A DNA stretch of 64,000 nucleotides from Tragulus kanchil. Its lineage: Eukaryota; Chordata; Mammalia; Artiodactyla; Tragulidae. The position numbers and the translations under genes were made by a program. Below are positions 23,096 to 34,044 of the stretch, piece after piece (the first letter of the stretch is position 1; every line of letters begins with the position of its first letter). The DNA lies in assembly GCA_022376925.1 (NCBI GenBank), contig JAIOJX010000005.1:159851501-159915500 (forward strand). Reading direction: 5' to 3'. The notes beneath the pieces are model-generated. The model made no database searches and had not been told where the DNA came from. It worked only from the letters and a program-made list of their open reading frames with translations.

Positions 23096-23501
23096 TACAC
23101 ACACATATACACACAGTCTGCATGTAAGCTGAATAAACAAGGTGACAATATACAGCCTTGATATACTCCTTTTCCAATTTTGAACAAGTCAGTTGTTCCA
23201 TGTTCAGTTCTCACTGTTGCTACTTGACCTGCATACAGGTTCCTTAGGAAACAGGAAAGGTGGTATGGTATTTCCGTCTCTTTAAGAACTTTCCACAGTT
23301 TGTTGTGATCCACACAGTCAAAGGTTTTAGCCAGGTCAATGAAGCAGAAGTAGGTGTTTTTCTGGAGTTCTCTAGCTTTTTCTGTGATCCAGCAAATGTT
23401 AGTACTTTAATCTCTGGTTCCTCTGTCTTTTCTAAATCCAGTTTGTACATCTGGAAGTTCTCAGTTCACATACTGCTGAAACCTAGCTAGAAGGATTTCG
23501 A

Positions 23502-25805
23502 GTACAACCTTACTAGCATGTGAAATGAAAACAATTGTATGATAGTCTGAACATTCTTTGGCACTGCCCTTCTTTGGGATTGGAATGAAAACTGACCTTT
23601 TCCTGTCTTGTGGTCACTGCTGGTTTTCCAAATTTGCTGACATATAGAGTGCAGCACTTTGACAGCATCATCTTTTAGGATTTTAAATAGCTCTGTTGGG
23701 ATTCCATCACCTCCACTAGCTTTGTTCGTAGTAATGCTTCCTAAAGCCCACTTGACTTCATACTCCAGGATGTCTGGCTCTAGGTGAGTGGCCATACCAT
23801 CATGATTATACAGGTCCTTAGGATCTTTTTCTATTGGTATATTGTATATCTACTTTTCATTTTGTTTTTCTAATATTGTATAAAATAATTTATGTATTTT
23901 GACTGTGCTGGGTCTTGTTGATGCCTGGGCTTTCCTGTAGTTGTGTGCGTAGGCTTATTGTTGCAGAGCACAGGTTCTAGGGTGTGTGGGCTCAGTAGTT
24001 GTGGTTCCTGGGCTCTGGAGCAGAGGCTCAATAGCTGTGGTGCACGGACCCAGTTGCTCCATGGCATGTGGGATCCTCCTAGACTGGGGATTGAACTCAT
24101 GTCTCCTGCGTTGGCAGGTAGATTCTTTAGAACTGAGCCACCAGGGAAGCCCTCTAATATGTTTTTAATGTTTTATTTGAAATAATTATAGACTCACAGA
24201 AAGCCACAAAAGTAACAGAGTCCCATGAATCCTTTACCTAGCTCCCCAGACATCTCATATAACTATGGTACAATATCTAAACAAGGAAACTGATGTTGGT
24301 ACAGCACTGATAACTGAATTTCAGACCTTATTCGGATTTCACTTACCTGTGTATTTGTATGGGCGGGTGTGTGTGCATGTGTGCTTCTGTGCAGTTAGAG
24401 CTCAGAGCTGTGTAGTCGTCATGACAACAGTTATACAGCCGTTGAAGCACCTCCCTCTTGTACCTCCTTATAGTCTCAGTCTCCACCCCCAAACCCTGTT
24501 CCCTGGCAACCGTGACTTTTTTCTCCATAGTTGTAGTTTCATCCTTCAAGAATATTATATAAATGGAATCATATAGCATGTACCCTTTCTAGATTGACGT
24601 TTTCACCAAGCCTAGATGCCCTTGCCTCCAGGTTGTCGCATGTATAAATGTCATTGGTACAACCTTACTAGATAATGAAAACAATTGTATGATAGTCTGA
24701 ACATTCTTTGGCACTGCCCTTCTTTGGGATTGGAATGAAAACTGACCTTTTCCTGTCTTGTGGTCACTGCTGGTTTTCCAAATTTGCTGACATATAGAGT
24801 GCAGCACTTTGACAGCATCATCTTTTAGGATTTTAAATAGCTCTGTTGGGATTCCATCACCTCCACTAGCTTTGTTCGTAGTAATGCTTCCTAAAGCCCA
24901 CTTGACTTCATACTCCAGGATGTCTGGCTCTAGGTGAGTGGCCATACCATCATGATTATACAGGTCCTTAGGATCTTTTTCTATTGGTATATTGTATATC
25001 TACTTTTCATTTTGTTTTTCTAATATTGTATAAAATAATTTATGTATTTTGACTGTGCTGGGTCTTGTTGATGCCTGGGCTTTCCTGTAGTTGTGTGCGT
25101 AGGCTTATTGTTGCAGAGCACAGGTTCTAGGGTGTGTGGGCTCAGTAGTTGTGGTTCCTGGGCTCTGGAGCAGAGGCTCAATAGCTGTGGTGCACGGACC
25201 CAGTTGCTCCATGGCATGTGGGATCCTCCTAGACTGGGGATTGAACTCATGTCTCCTGCGTTGGCAGGTAGATTCTTTAGAACTGAGCCACCAGGGAAGC
25301 CCTCTAATATGTTTTTAATGTTTTATTTGAAATAATTATAGACTCACAGAAAGCCACAAAAGTAACAGAGTCCCATGAATCCTTTACCTAGCTCCCCCCA
25401 GACATCTCATATAACTATGGTACAATATCTAAACAAGGAAACTGATGTTGGTACAGCACTGATAACTGAATTTCAGACCTTATTCGGATTTCACTTACCT
25501 GTGTATTTGTATGGGCGGGTGTGTGTGCATGTGTGCTTCTGTGCAGTTAGAGCTCAGAGCTGTGTAGTCGTCATGACAACAGTTATACAGCCGTTGAAGC
25601 ACCTCCCTCTTGTACCTCCTTATAGTCTCAGTCTCCACCCCCAAACCCTGTTCCCTGGCAACCGTGACTTTTTTCTCCATAGTTGTAGTTTCATCCTTCA
25701 AGAATATTATATAAATGGAATCATATAGCATGTACCCTTTCTAGATTGACGTTTTCACCAAGCCTAGATGCCCTTGCCTCCAGGTTGTCGCATGTATAAA
25801 TGTCA
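23502..25805. repeat. Duplication D5 (23502-24653 and 24657-25805)
   Basis: Direct repeat of about 1.15 kb covering the BovB end, a CHR SINE and antisense L1. Copy 2 lacks 5 bp near its start and has two extra C near 25395. The sequence at the junction (GTCATTGGTAC) resembles the true continuation (GTCAATGGCCC). Confidence 0.95.
23872..24152 (-). mobile_element. CHR-type SINE, reverse
   Basis: TGACTGTGCTGGGTCTTG to GAGCCACCAGGGAAGCCC with TCTAATAT on both sides. Repeated at about 25024-25305 by D5. Confidence 0.88.
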
Positions 25806-26150
25806 ATGGCCCATTTCTTTAGATGGCTGAATGGCGTTCCATGGTGTAGATACGCCATGGTCCGTGCAACCATTCACTCTTGAAAGGCACTTGGGGCGTT
25901 TCTAGTTTGAAACTATAAATAAAGCTCTGGTAAACACTGTGTATGGATTCTTGTGTGAATGTGAGTTTTCATTTCTCTGAGACAAATGCCTGCAAATACA
26001 ATTGCTGGGTCGTTTGGTGCGTATATATTTAGGTTATGGTTTTATAAATTTTTTGTGGCCAATATGCTTTCCCACTGCAGTGTCTGAGAGACCTGACCTC
26101 TCCCCGCTCTGGCAGCATGTGGTTGTCCTATTTTTATTTAAGCCATTAGC
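24153..26150 (-). mobile_element. Old L1, 3' part, antisense
   Basis: Segments such as ATATAAATGGAATCATATAG, GAATGGCGTTCCATGGTG, AAATACAATTGCTGGGTCG are the reverse complement of the familiar mammalian L1 ORF2/3' end. The same element continues at 28531-28730 (29664-29863) and near 32165 after later insertions. D5 and D6 repeat parts of it. Confidence 0.85.
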
Positions 26151-27824
26151 GTGGGTTGAATTCTGTCTCCTTAACAGAGATGTTCAAGTCCCAACCCCCA
26201 AACCTATGCGTGTGAATTTCTTCAGAAATAGGGTTCTTACAGATATCATCAAGTTAAGGGGGAGTCACACTGAATGAGGGTGAACCCTAGATTCAGGGAC
26301 TCGTGTCTTTCTAGGAAGGCTGTGTGAAAGCACCGACACACGGGAAGAAGGCTGTGTGATGAAAGGAGAAGAGGCAGACAGAGGTGAGCGGCTACGAGCC
26401 ACAGATGCAGGGGTCATCAGCAGCCTTGAGAAGCTGAAAGAGGGGCTTCCCTGGTGGCTCAGTGGTAAAGAACCCGCCTGCCATTGCCGGAGATACGAGT
26501 TAGATCCCCGTGGAGCAATGAGCCACAGCTGTTGAGCCTGTGCTCTCGAGTGTGGGAACTGCAACTGCGGGAGGCCACGTGCCCCAGAGCCTGCACTCTG
26601 AAGCAGGAGAAGCCACTGCAGTGAGAAGCCTGCAGACTGCAAAAGAGAAGCTCTTGATTGCTGCAACTAGAGAAAAGTTTGTGCAGCAACGCTGTGTAGT
26701 CGTCATGACAACAGTTATACAGCCGTTGAAGCACCTCCCTCTTGTACCTCCTTATAGTCTCAGTCTCCACCCCCAAACCCTGTTCCCTGGCAACCGTGAC
26801 TTTTTTCTCCATAGTTGTAGTTTCATCCTTCAAGAATATTATATAAATGGAATCATATAGCATGTACCCTTTCTAGATTGACGTTTTCACCAAGCCTAGA
26901 TGCCCTTGCCTCCAGGTTGTCGCATGTATAAATGTCAATGGCCCATTTCTTTAGATGGCTGAATGGCGTTCCATGGTGTAGATACGCCATGGTCCGTGCA
27001 ACCATTCACTCTTGAAAGGCACTTGGGGCGTTTCTAGTTTGAAACTATAAATAAAGCTCTGGTAAACACTGTGTATGGATTCTTGTGTGAATGTGAGTTT
27101 TCATTTCTCTGAGACAAATGCCTGCAAATACAATTGCTGGGTCGTTTGGTGCGTATATATTTAGGTTATGGTTTTATAAATTTTTTGTGGCCAATATGCT
27201 TTCCCACTGCAGTGTCTGAGAGACCTGACCTCTCCCCGCTCTGGCAGCATGTGGTTGTCCTATTTTTATTTAAGCCATTAGCGTGGGTTGAATTCTGTCT
27301 CCTTAACAGAGATGTTCAAGTCCCAACCCCCAAACCTATGCGTGTGAATTTCTTCAGAAATAGGGTTCTTACAGATATCATCAAGTTAAGGGGGAGTCAC
27401 ACTGAATGAGGGTGAACCCTAGATTCAGGGACTCGTGTCTTTCTAGGAAGGCTGTGTGAAAGCACCGACACACGGGAAGAAGGCTGTGTGATGAAAGGAG
27501 AAGAGGCAGACAGAGGTGAGCGGCTACGAGCCACAGATGCAGGGGTCATCAGCAGCCTTGAGAAGCTGAAAGAGGGGCTTCCCTGGTGGCTCAGTGGTAA
27601 AGAACCCGCCTGCCATTGCCGGAGATACGAGTTAGATCCCCGTGGAGCAATGAGCCACAGCTGTTGAGCCTGTGCTCTCGAGTGTGGGAACTGCAACTGC
27701 GGGAGGCCACGTGCCCCAGAGCCTGCACTCTGAAGCAGGAGAAGCCACTGCAGTGAGAAGCCTGCAGACTGCAAAAGAGAGAAGCTCTTGATTGCTGCAA
27801 CTAGAGAAAAGTTTGTGCAGCAAC
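25559..27824. repeat. Duplication D6 (25559-26690 and 26691-27824)
   Basis: Direct repeat of about 1.13 kb with no filler, spanning antisense L1, the MLT1-like LTR and a SINE. Copy 2 differs by an AGAG dinucleotide slip near 27778. The first part also exists in D5, so about 250 bp is present three times. Confidence 0.95.
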
Positions 27825-27862
27825 AAAGACGCAGGACAGCCAAAAATGATGAATTAAAAAAA
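27575..27862 (+). mobile_element. CHR-type SINE
   Basis: GGGGCTTCCCTGGTGGCTC to a GACAGCCAAAAATGATG tail. Copies recur at 26443-26690 (truncated) and 28731-28998 (headless) from D6/D7. It splits the MLT1-like LTR at AGAAGCTGAAAGAGG. Confidence 0.88.
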
Positions 27863-27875
27863 AAAAAAAAAAAAG

Positions 27876-28198
27876 GGGCTTCCCCTGGTGGTCCAGTGGG
27901 TAAAGACACCGCCTTGCAGTGCAAGAGGCGCCGGTTCGATCCCTGGCCTGGGAAGATCCCACGTGCCGCGGAGCAGCTGAACCGATGTGTCCAATTGCCG
28001 AGCTAGGGCTCAGGAGTGCATGCGCCCAGAGCTGGCGCTCTGCGACAACAGAGGCCACCGCGATGGGAGGCCCACAGGAGCCAAAGAACAAAGACGGATG
28101 AACATAGAGAAATGAAAGACCAGTATAAGTGGCCCGCCCATCCCCCTCCCTCCCCACCCTACCCCACAAAAGATAAATAAATAAAAATTAAAAAAAAA
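27876..28198 (+). mobile_element. CHR-type long SINE
   Basis: GGGCTTCCCCTGGTGGTCC to a poly-A tail preceded by AAAAGATAAATAAATAAA; inserted in the tail of the preceding SINE. Repeated at about 29008-29335 by D7. Confidence 0.9.
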
Positions 28199-28213
28199 AA
28201 AAAGAAGAAGCTA

Positions 28214-28350
28214 CAAGAGGGGACTTCCCTGGTGGTCCAGTCTGCTCTCCCAGTGCCGGGGTCAGGGAACCAGGTCCCACTGTGGCAACCAAAACGTCAC
28301 ATGCTACGACTATGACCCGGTGCAGCCAAAGAAATAAGTATTTTTTTAAA
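28214..28350 (+). mobile_element. Short CHR-type SINE
   Basis: GGGGACTTCCCTGGTGGTCC to GGTGCAGCCAAAGAAATAAG. Repeated at about 29350-29480 by D7. Confidence 0.82.
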
Positions 28351-28530
28351 ATCCTAAATAAAAGAAGCTGAAAGAGGCCAGGAAGGATTCTTTCCTAGCG
28401 TCTTTGGAGGGAGCATGGCACCTTTGGTGCCTTGACTTCTGGACTCAAAAGCTGTGAGAGAATAAATCTCTGCTGTTCTAAACTGCCCAGTTTGTGGTAA
28501 TTCGTTATGCAGCCCTAGGCAACTGATCAG

Positions 28531-28730
28531 CCATTCTAGCCTGTGTGCAGTGAGATCTCATTGTGGTTTTCCTTTGCACTTCCTAGTGGATGATGATAAT
28601 GAATGTCTTTTCATGTGCTTGTTTGCCATCCTCTTTGGTGAAGTATCTGGTCATGTCTTGTTCATTTCAACCTGGGTTATTTTTTTACTGCTTAGTTTTG
28701 CGATATTTTTAAAAGTATATTTTAGATGCT
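28531..28730 (-). mobile_element. Antisense L1, continuation
   Basis: AGATCTCATTGTGGTTTTCC, TGAATGTCTTTTCATGTGC and TCTTTGGTGAAGTATCTGG continue the L1 broken at 26150. Duplicated at 29664-29863. Confidence 0.82.
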
Positions 28731-29875
28731 AAAGAACCCGCCTGCCATTGCCGGAGATACGAGTTAGATCCCCGTGGAGCAATGAGCCACAGCTGTTGAG
28801 CCTGTGCTCTCGAGTGTGGGAACTGCAACTGCGGGAGGCCACGTGCCCCAGAGCCTGCACTCTGAAGCAGGAGAAGCCACTGCAGTGAGAAGCCTGCAGA
28901 CTGCAAAAGAGAGAAGCTCTTGATTGCTGCAACTAGAGAAAAGTTTGTGCAGCAACAAAGACGCAGGACAGCCAAAAATGATGAATTAAAAAAAAAAAAA
29001 AAAAAAGGGGCTTCCCCTGGTGGTCCAGTGGGTAAAGACACCGCCTTGCAGTGCAAGAGGCGCCGGTTCGATCCCTGGCCTGGGAAGATCCCACGTGCCG
29101 CGGAGCAGCTGAACCGATGTGTCCAATTGCCGAGCTAGGGCTCAGGAGTGCATGCGCCCAGAGCTGGCGCTCTGCGACAACAGAGGCCACCGCGATGGGA
29201 GGCCCACAGGAGCCAAAGAACAAAGACGGATGAACATAGAGAAATGAAAGACCAGTATAAGTGGCCCGCCCGCTCCCCTCCCTCCCCAACCCTACCCCAC
29301 AAAAGATAAATAAATAAAAATTAAAAAAAAAAAAAAGAAGAAGCTACAAGAGGGGACTTCCCTGGTGGTCCAGTCTGCTCTCCCAGTGCCGGGGTCAGGG
29401 AACCAGGTCCCACTGTGGCAACCAAAACGTCACATGCTACGACTATGACCCGGTGCAGCCAAAGAAATAAGTATTTTTTTAAAATCCTAAATAAAAGAAG
29501 CTGAAAGAGGCCAGGAAGGATTCTTTCCTAGCGTCTTTGGAGGGAGCATGGCACCTTTGGTGCCTTGACTTCTGGACTCAAAAGCTGTGAGAGAATAAAT
29601 CTCTGCTGTTCTAAACTGCCCAGTTTGTGGTAATTCGTTATGCAGCCCTAGGCAACTGATCAGCCATTCTAGCCTGTGTGCAGTGAGATCTCATTGTGGT
29701 TTTCCTTTGCACTTCCTAGTGGATGATGATAATGAATGTCTTTTCATGTGCTTGTTTGCCATCCTCTTTGGTGAAGTATCTGGTCATGTCTTGTTCATTT
29801 CAACCTGGGTTATTTTTTTTACTGCTTAGTTTTGCGATATTTTTAAAAAGTATATTTTAGATGCTAGTCCTTTTT

Positions 29876-30122
29876 TGTTTTTTTGCCTCTAAGTCATCAT
29901 TTGTTTTCATCCATCTTTATTCTTTCGCCTGTGTGGGCCTCCCATTTCAGTGGCCTCTCTCGTTGCAGAGCACTGGCTCTGGGCGCATGTGCTCCAGGAC
30001 ACGGGCCCTTAATTGGACACATGGGCCCAGCTGCCCGGCCCCACGTGGGGTCTTCCCAGGCCAGGGATGGAAACAGTGCCCCTTACACTGCAAGGCAAAC
30101 TGTTTACCCACTGGACCACCAG
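29876..30122 (-). mobile_element. CHR-type long SINE split by solo LTR
   Basis: Reverse SINE whose last bases (ACTGGACCACCAG) are separated from GGAAGCCC (30912 onward) by the LTR at 30123-30907. Its 3' portion is repeated at 31068-31223 by D8. Confidence 0.88.
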
Positions 30123-30907
30123 TGATAGGGACAGAGTAGAATAGGTAGGTGGTTGTAGAGTCCTAGTAGGGGATGGTAGGTAGAAGGGAGAAACCTGAGA
30201 AAAGTTGGGAGGCCAGTGAGTTGATGATAACTCAGGAGAGCTGCTCCTTGTTCAGTAAAGCAGGCTTGACTGGGTATAAACAGCTGATGAAGGAGGAGCT
30301 GGCGAAGAAGCAACCAATGATGTATGTCCTGCATCTGCGTCTACTCCAGGGGGGCGGTCTTCTACCATCCTATATATGGCTGCCCACTCAACTAAGGGGA
30401 GAGCAGAGCAGAGCTTTCCTGCCTGCCGGCTTGTGCCTCTTACAAGTACTCTATCCTAATAAATCCTCTTCTTGTCTATCACTCTGCCTCTCGCTGAATT
30501 CCTTCTGCATTGAGGCATGAAGAACCTGAGCCTCCGTGGGTCCAGACGTTGGGTGAGTGCTGGATTAAGTCCCGGCCGCGTGGGTTCAAGTCCCAGACAC
30601 GGTTTTGGCCAGGATTGAGTCCTGACTATGTGGATTAAAGTCCAAGAAGGGTTTTGGCTGGGGTTAAGCCTCGGGCACGTGGGTTCGAGTCCCAAACCAG
30701 GTTTTGGCTAGGTTCAAGCCCCAGTCATGTGGATTCAAGTCCCAAACAGGGTTTTGGCTGGGTTCAAGTCCCAGCCACATGGGTTCAAGTCCCAAACAGG
30801 GTTTTGGCTGGAATTCAAGCTCCAGCCACATGGGTTCAAGTCCCAAGCAGGGTTCGATCAGGTCTGGGCCCTGGGTTTAAGTCTCAAATTGAGGTAAAAC
30901 CCTTTCA
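30123..30907 (+). mobile_element. Solo endogenous retroviral LTR
   Basis: 785 bp with TG...CA ends and a CCAG target-site duplication (30119-30122 and 30908-30911), which suits an ERV1-type insertion into the SINE. Inside are a TATA box (TATATATGG, 30371-30379), AATAAA (30458-30463) 80 bp further, and a 50-bp tandem array in the U5-side region. No internal retroviral coding sequence is present, so this is a solo LTR. I do not assign a family name. Confidence 0.85.
30575..30860 (+). repeat. 50-bp tandem repeat in the LTR
   Basis: GGTTTTGGC recurs at about 30601, 30650, 30700, 30750 and 30800, giving a 50-bp period with an internal half-repeat built on GGGTTCAAGTCCC. Six exact matches to the pol III B-box pattern GWTCRANNC fall at 30584, 30683, 30712, 30762, 30783 and 30834. 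A copy lies at about 31677-31963. Confidence 0.9.
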
Positions 30908-30911
30908 CCAG

Positions 30912-31067
30912 GGAAGCCCTAGTTCCTTTTAAAAATGTATTTGATTTAGTTTTTTGGCCGTGTAGCCTGTGGGGGTCTTACTTCCCTGAACAGGGACTGA
31001 ACCTGTGCTCTTGGCAGTGAAAGTGCTGAGTTGTAACCGCTGGATCAACAGGGTATTCCCTAGATAC
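30912..31067 (-). mobile_element. SINE end plus short CHR-type SINE
   Basis: GGAAGCCC completes the split SINE, then TTTTTTGGCCGTGTAGCC to AACAGGGTATTCCC is a second, short reverse SINE. Repeated at 32015-32170. Confidence 0.75.
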
Positions 31068-31223
31068 AGAGCACTGGCTCTGGGCGCATGTGCTCCAGGA
31101 CACGGGCCCTTAATTGGACACATGGGCCCAGCTGCCCGGCCCCACGTGGGGTCTTCCCAGGCCAGGGATGGAAACAGTGCCCCTTACACTGCAAGGCAAA
31201 CTGTTTACCCACTGGACCACCAG

Positions 31224-32010
31224 TGATAGGGACAGAGTAGAATAGGTAGGTGGTTGTAGAGTCCTAGTAGGGGATGGTAGGTAGAAGGGAGAAACCTGAG
31301 AAAAGTTGGGAGGCCAGTGAGTTGATGATAACTCAGGAGAGCTGCTCCTTGTTCAGTAAAGCAGGCTTGACTGGGTATAAACAGCTGATGAAGGAGGAGC
31401 TGGCGAAGAAGCAACCAATGATGTATGTCCTGCATCTGCGTCTACTCCAGGGGGGCGGTCTTCTACCATCCTATATATATGGCTGCCCACTCAACTAAGG
31501 GGAGAGCAGAGCAGAGCTTTCCTGCCTGCCGGCTTGTGCCTCTTACAAGTACTCTATCCTAATAAATCCTCTTCTTGTCTATCACTCTGCCTCTCGCTGA
31601 ATTCCTTCTGCATTGAGGCATGAAGAACCTGAGCCTCCGTGGGTCCAGACGTTGGGTGAGTGCTGGATTAAGTCCCGGCCGCGTGGGTTCAAGTCCCAGA
31701 CACGGTTTTGGCCAGGATTGAGTCCTGACTATGTGGATTAAAGTCCAAGAAGGGTTTTGGCTGGGGTTAAGCCTCGGGCACGTGGGTTCGAGTCCCAAAC
31801 CAGGTTTTGGCTAGGTTCAAGCCCCAGTCATGTGGATTCAAGTCCCAAACAGGGTTTTGGCTGGGTTCAAGTCCCAGCCACATGGGTTCAAGTCCCAAAC
31901 AGGGTTTTGGCTGGAATTCAAGCTCCAGCCACATGGGTTCAAGTCCCAAGCAGGGTTCGATCAGGTCTGGGCCCTGGGTTTAAGTCTCAAATTGAGGTAA
32001 AACCCTTTCA
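31224..32010 (+). mobile_element. Duplicate of the solo LTR
   Basis: Copy produced by D8, 2 bp longer because of one extra TA at the TATA box. It is flanked by the same SINE pieces, so it is not an independent insertion. Confidence 0.9.
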
Positions 32011-32171
32011 CCAGGGAAGCCCTAGTTCCTTTTAAAAATGTATTTGATTTAGTTTTTTGGCCGTGTAGCCTGTGGGGGTCTTACTTCCCTGAACAGGGAC
32101 TGAACCTGTGCTCTTGGCAGTGAAAGTGCTGAGTTGTAACCGCTGGATCAACAGGGTATTCCCTAGATACC

Positions 32172-32965
32172 AGCCCTTTGATGAATATATGTTTGTTATT
32201 TATTTTTATGCTGTTTTACAAAACTGTTGGTTCGTGATAGACTGGAAATTGTACAAACACGAACTAGTCCTTCAGCACTAATGGTTTGCAAAACACAGTC
32301 CTAGTATCTTTCCTTAATGAAGCAATAGTGCAAGTACAAGGTTGGGTTGACTTTTTTTTCCTAGGTAGTTATAAATAGTTTCTTTAACTTGGTCATATGT
32401 TCCTAATGATCACTTTTCAAAGTCTGCAAAATATTCCATAGAGTAGCTGTGGTGTCCGCCAGTTCTCAAGCTTACACATCCGGTGAATCACTTGCCTTTG
32501 GGCACAAGGTGGATATTCTTTTCTTTCTTACACGGCGGATATGATTTTCTTAGTTCCCATTGCACCATTGTAGGCTCAGCTTGCTCTTTTGTTAGCATCG
32601 ATGGGTCAGGGACAGGCCAGGGGCTGGGTGCCACATTCTGTGTTCTCATGGAAACAAAAGGTCATTGGCACTGAATCCAAACCACTCTGGAAGTCCTGGC
32701 TTTTGCAGTCCCAGCCACTTGATGGTACAACAGTTCTCTGGATAGGGAATTATCTTTGTGTTTCTGGGTCAGGGAAAGAGAGGTAGTGGGGGAGCTGGGT
32801 GGTGGGCAAGGAGAAAGGAGCAGGGGAGGGGGTCACACAGGCAAAGGTGCGGAGATAGGCTGGCGGGGGAGAGACAGACTGAAGGACAGGGAGGCAGGGT
32901 GCGTGCCGGAGGAAGGCAGATGAAAAGGCGGTTGAGAGTTCAGAGGTGAAAGCAGGTCAGAGCCA
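32172..32965. other. Intergenic; L1 remnant then unique DNA
   Basis: The first part (CAGCCCTTTGATGAATATATG) continues the antisense L1; from about 32340 the sequence is unique with no gene recognised. GA-rich tract near 32770-32930. Confidence 0.45.
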
Positions 32966-33175
32966 CTGAGGCTCCAAGCATGACTGTCATTCACTAACTG
33001 GGAAAATCACTTACCCCTCAAACCTCACTCTGTTCTTATGTAAAATGGGATAATACCACCTGCCCCACCCCACGCCACCATAACACCCTAATCATCTCTT
33101 CAAAGACTTGCAGGTGTGACCCAGTAAAATGAATGTGTCACATACATAGCCCTTGATAAATGGTGACTGTTTTCA
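32966..33175 (+). mobile_element. MIR
   Basis: CTAACTGGGAAAATCACTTACC, TATGTAAAATGGGATAATACC and ATAGCCCTTGATAAATGG follow MIR order. Repeated at 34082-34290 by D9. Confidence 0.75.
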
Positions 33176-34044
33176 ATCAGTGGAAAGAGGCGGCAGGGGC
33201 CCAGGTGCCTCAATGGGGGCACTAACTAGTCTCCTGGTTTAGGGGTTCTTGGCGCTGGGAACAGGGACTGGCAGGGCTCCAAGGGGAGGGCAGCACCCCA
33301 CGGTGGAGGCCACACACATTGCTCCAGAGAGCCTGACTGGATCATGACCAGGTCCCGTGCCCAGCCCGGGGTGGTCAGAGGTTCCCTCTCTCCCCTGAAA
33401 TGCCAAGCCTGGCCAGTGCCCACAGGCTGCATCCAGGAACCTCTTGGCCTTGGCCGGGCTGGGCGCCTGGCCAGCCCTCCCCTGGTCCACTGGCTTCCTG
33501 CTGCAGACAGATTCCAGACGGAACACAGCTGTCCCAGGCCTTGCTGGGGCCTGAGTGGCCCTCTTTAGGAGTGGGGGCAAGGCTTGGTTTTGGAGTTGGG
33601 CTGGAGGAGCCTGTGGGAAGAGAGGTGTGGTCAGAATGGTGGGGGCTAAGTCTGGGCCAGCAGGAGGGCCACTGGGAGGTAGCCGTGTGTGACCAGCGGG
33701 GGCCCGGTCTCTACAGGTGCTTGTGTCTGCCTGGTCATGCTGACTGAAGGCCAGGTAACCATGGCAACAAGGCCCAGAGCAGAGTGTCTGTGAGGTTGGA
33801 GGATGCTGACAGCAGTCAGGGAGGGGCTGAGTGGTGCCCGGGGGACTGTGCGGACCAGGCTGAAGAGGGCGGGTGCCCTGGCAGCCGGGGCTCCTACTCC
33901 TCCCACCTTCCAGGCAAGAAATTCAGGTCATTTTGGTCTCCTGCCTGGCCTATCCTCATCTCTGTCACATTGTCCTTCAGGTCCATTTCATTTTCTTTAA
34001 AACTGTTTTTACAATGAAATGCTTAAGACATGTAAAAGCCTAGA
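33176..34044. other. Unique intergenic DNA (in D9)
   Basis: GC-rich, no repeat recognised and no open frame I would defend as an exon. Repeated at 34291-35159. Confidence 0.4.

Larger units (their letters stand above)
20578..23830 (-). mobile_element. BovB (RTE) LINE, reverse, broken
   Basis: Minus-strand frames carry BovB reverse-transcriptase segments: KASGGDGIPTELFKILKDDA (23.7 kb), KLWKVLKETEIPYHL with VYQGCILSPCLFSL (23.2 kb), MKVKEESERASLKLNIKK and ISAHGDCSHEIKRCLL (21.4 and 22.6 kb). Frameshifts and stops break it. A CHR SINE (21003-21265) and a Bov-tA (22890-23095) sit inside. D4 duplicates about 1.13 kb and D5 repeats the 5' part at 24657-24975. Confidence 0.92.
26150..28530 (+). 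mobile_element. MLT1-like MaLR LTR with SINE insertions
   Basis: GTGGGTTGAATTCTGTCTCC, CAAGTCCCAACCCCCAAACC, AATAGGGTTCTTACAGATATC, and at the far end AGAGAATAAATCTCTGCTG, CCCAGTTTGTGGTAATTCG are MLT1-type LTR segments in order. It splits the antisense L1. Several SINEs and the D6/D7 duplications lie inside, so the true element is about 0.5 kb. Confidence 0.75.
27598..29863. repeat. Duplication D7 (27598-28730 and 28731-29863)
   Basis: Direct repeat of about 1.13 kb with no filler, containing SINEs, the end of the MLT1-like LTR and antisense L1. Differences are concentrated near 28140/29272 and in T and A runs near 28681/29818. Its first 227 bp overlap D6, making a third copy of a SINE body. 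Confidence 0.95.
29966..32171. repeat. Duplication D8 with solo LTR (29966-31068 and 31068-32171)
   Basis: Direct repeat of about 1.10 kb with no filler. It contains part of a SINE, the whole solo LTR with its 50-bp tandem array, and a short SINE. The copies differ by one TA unit at the LTR TATA box. Confidence 0.96.

Noticed and set aside
20578..23830. Reverse-transcriptase frames as a host gene
   Set aside because: They are segments of BovB broken by frameshifts, stops and SINE insertions.
30575..30860. Regularly spaced 50-bp repeats as a CRISPR array
   Set aside because: Units are continuous with no unique spacers, lie inside an LTR with target-site duplication, and the DNA is mammalian.
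30123..32010. Two independent LTRs flanking a deleted provirus
   Set aside because: Both copies are in the same orientation but also carry the same SINE flanks and target site, so the pair is a product of D8 and not an LTR-internal-LTR structure.
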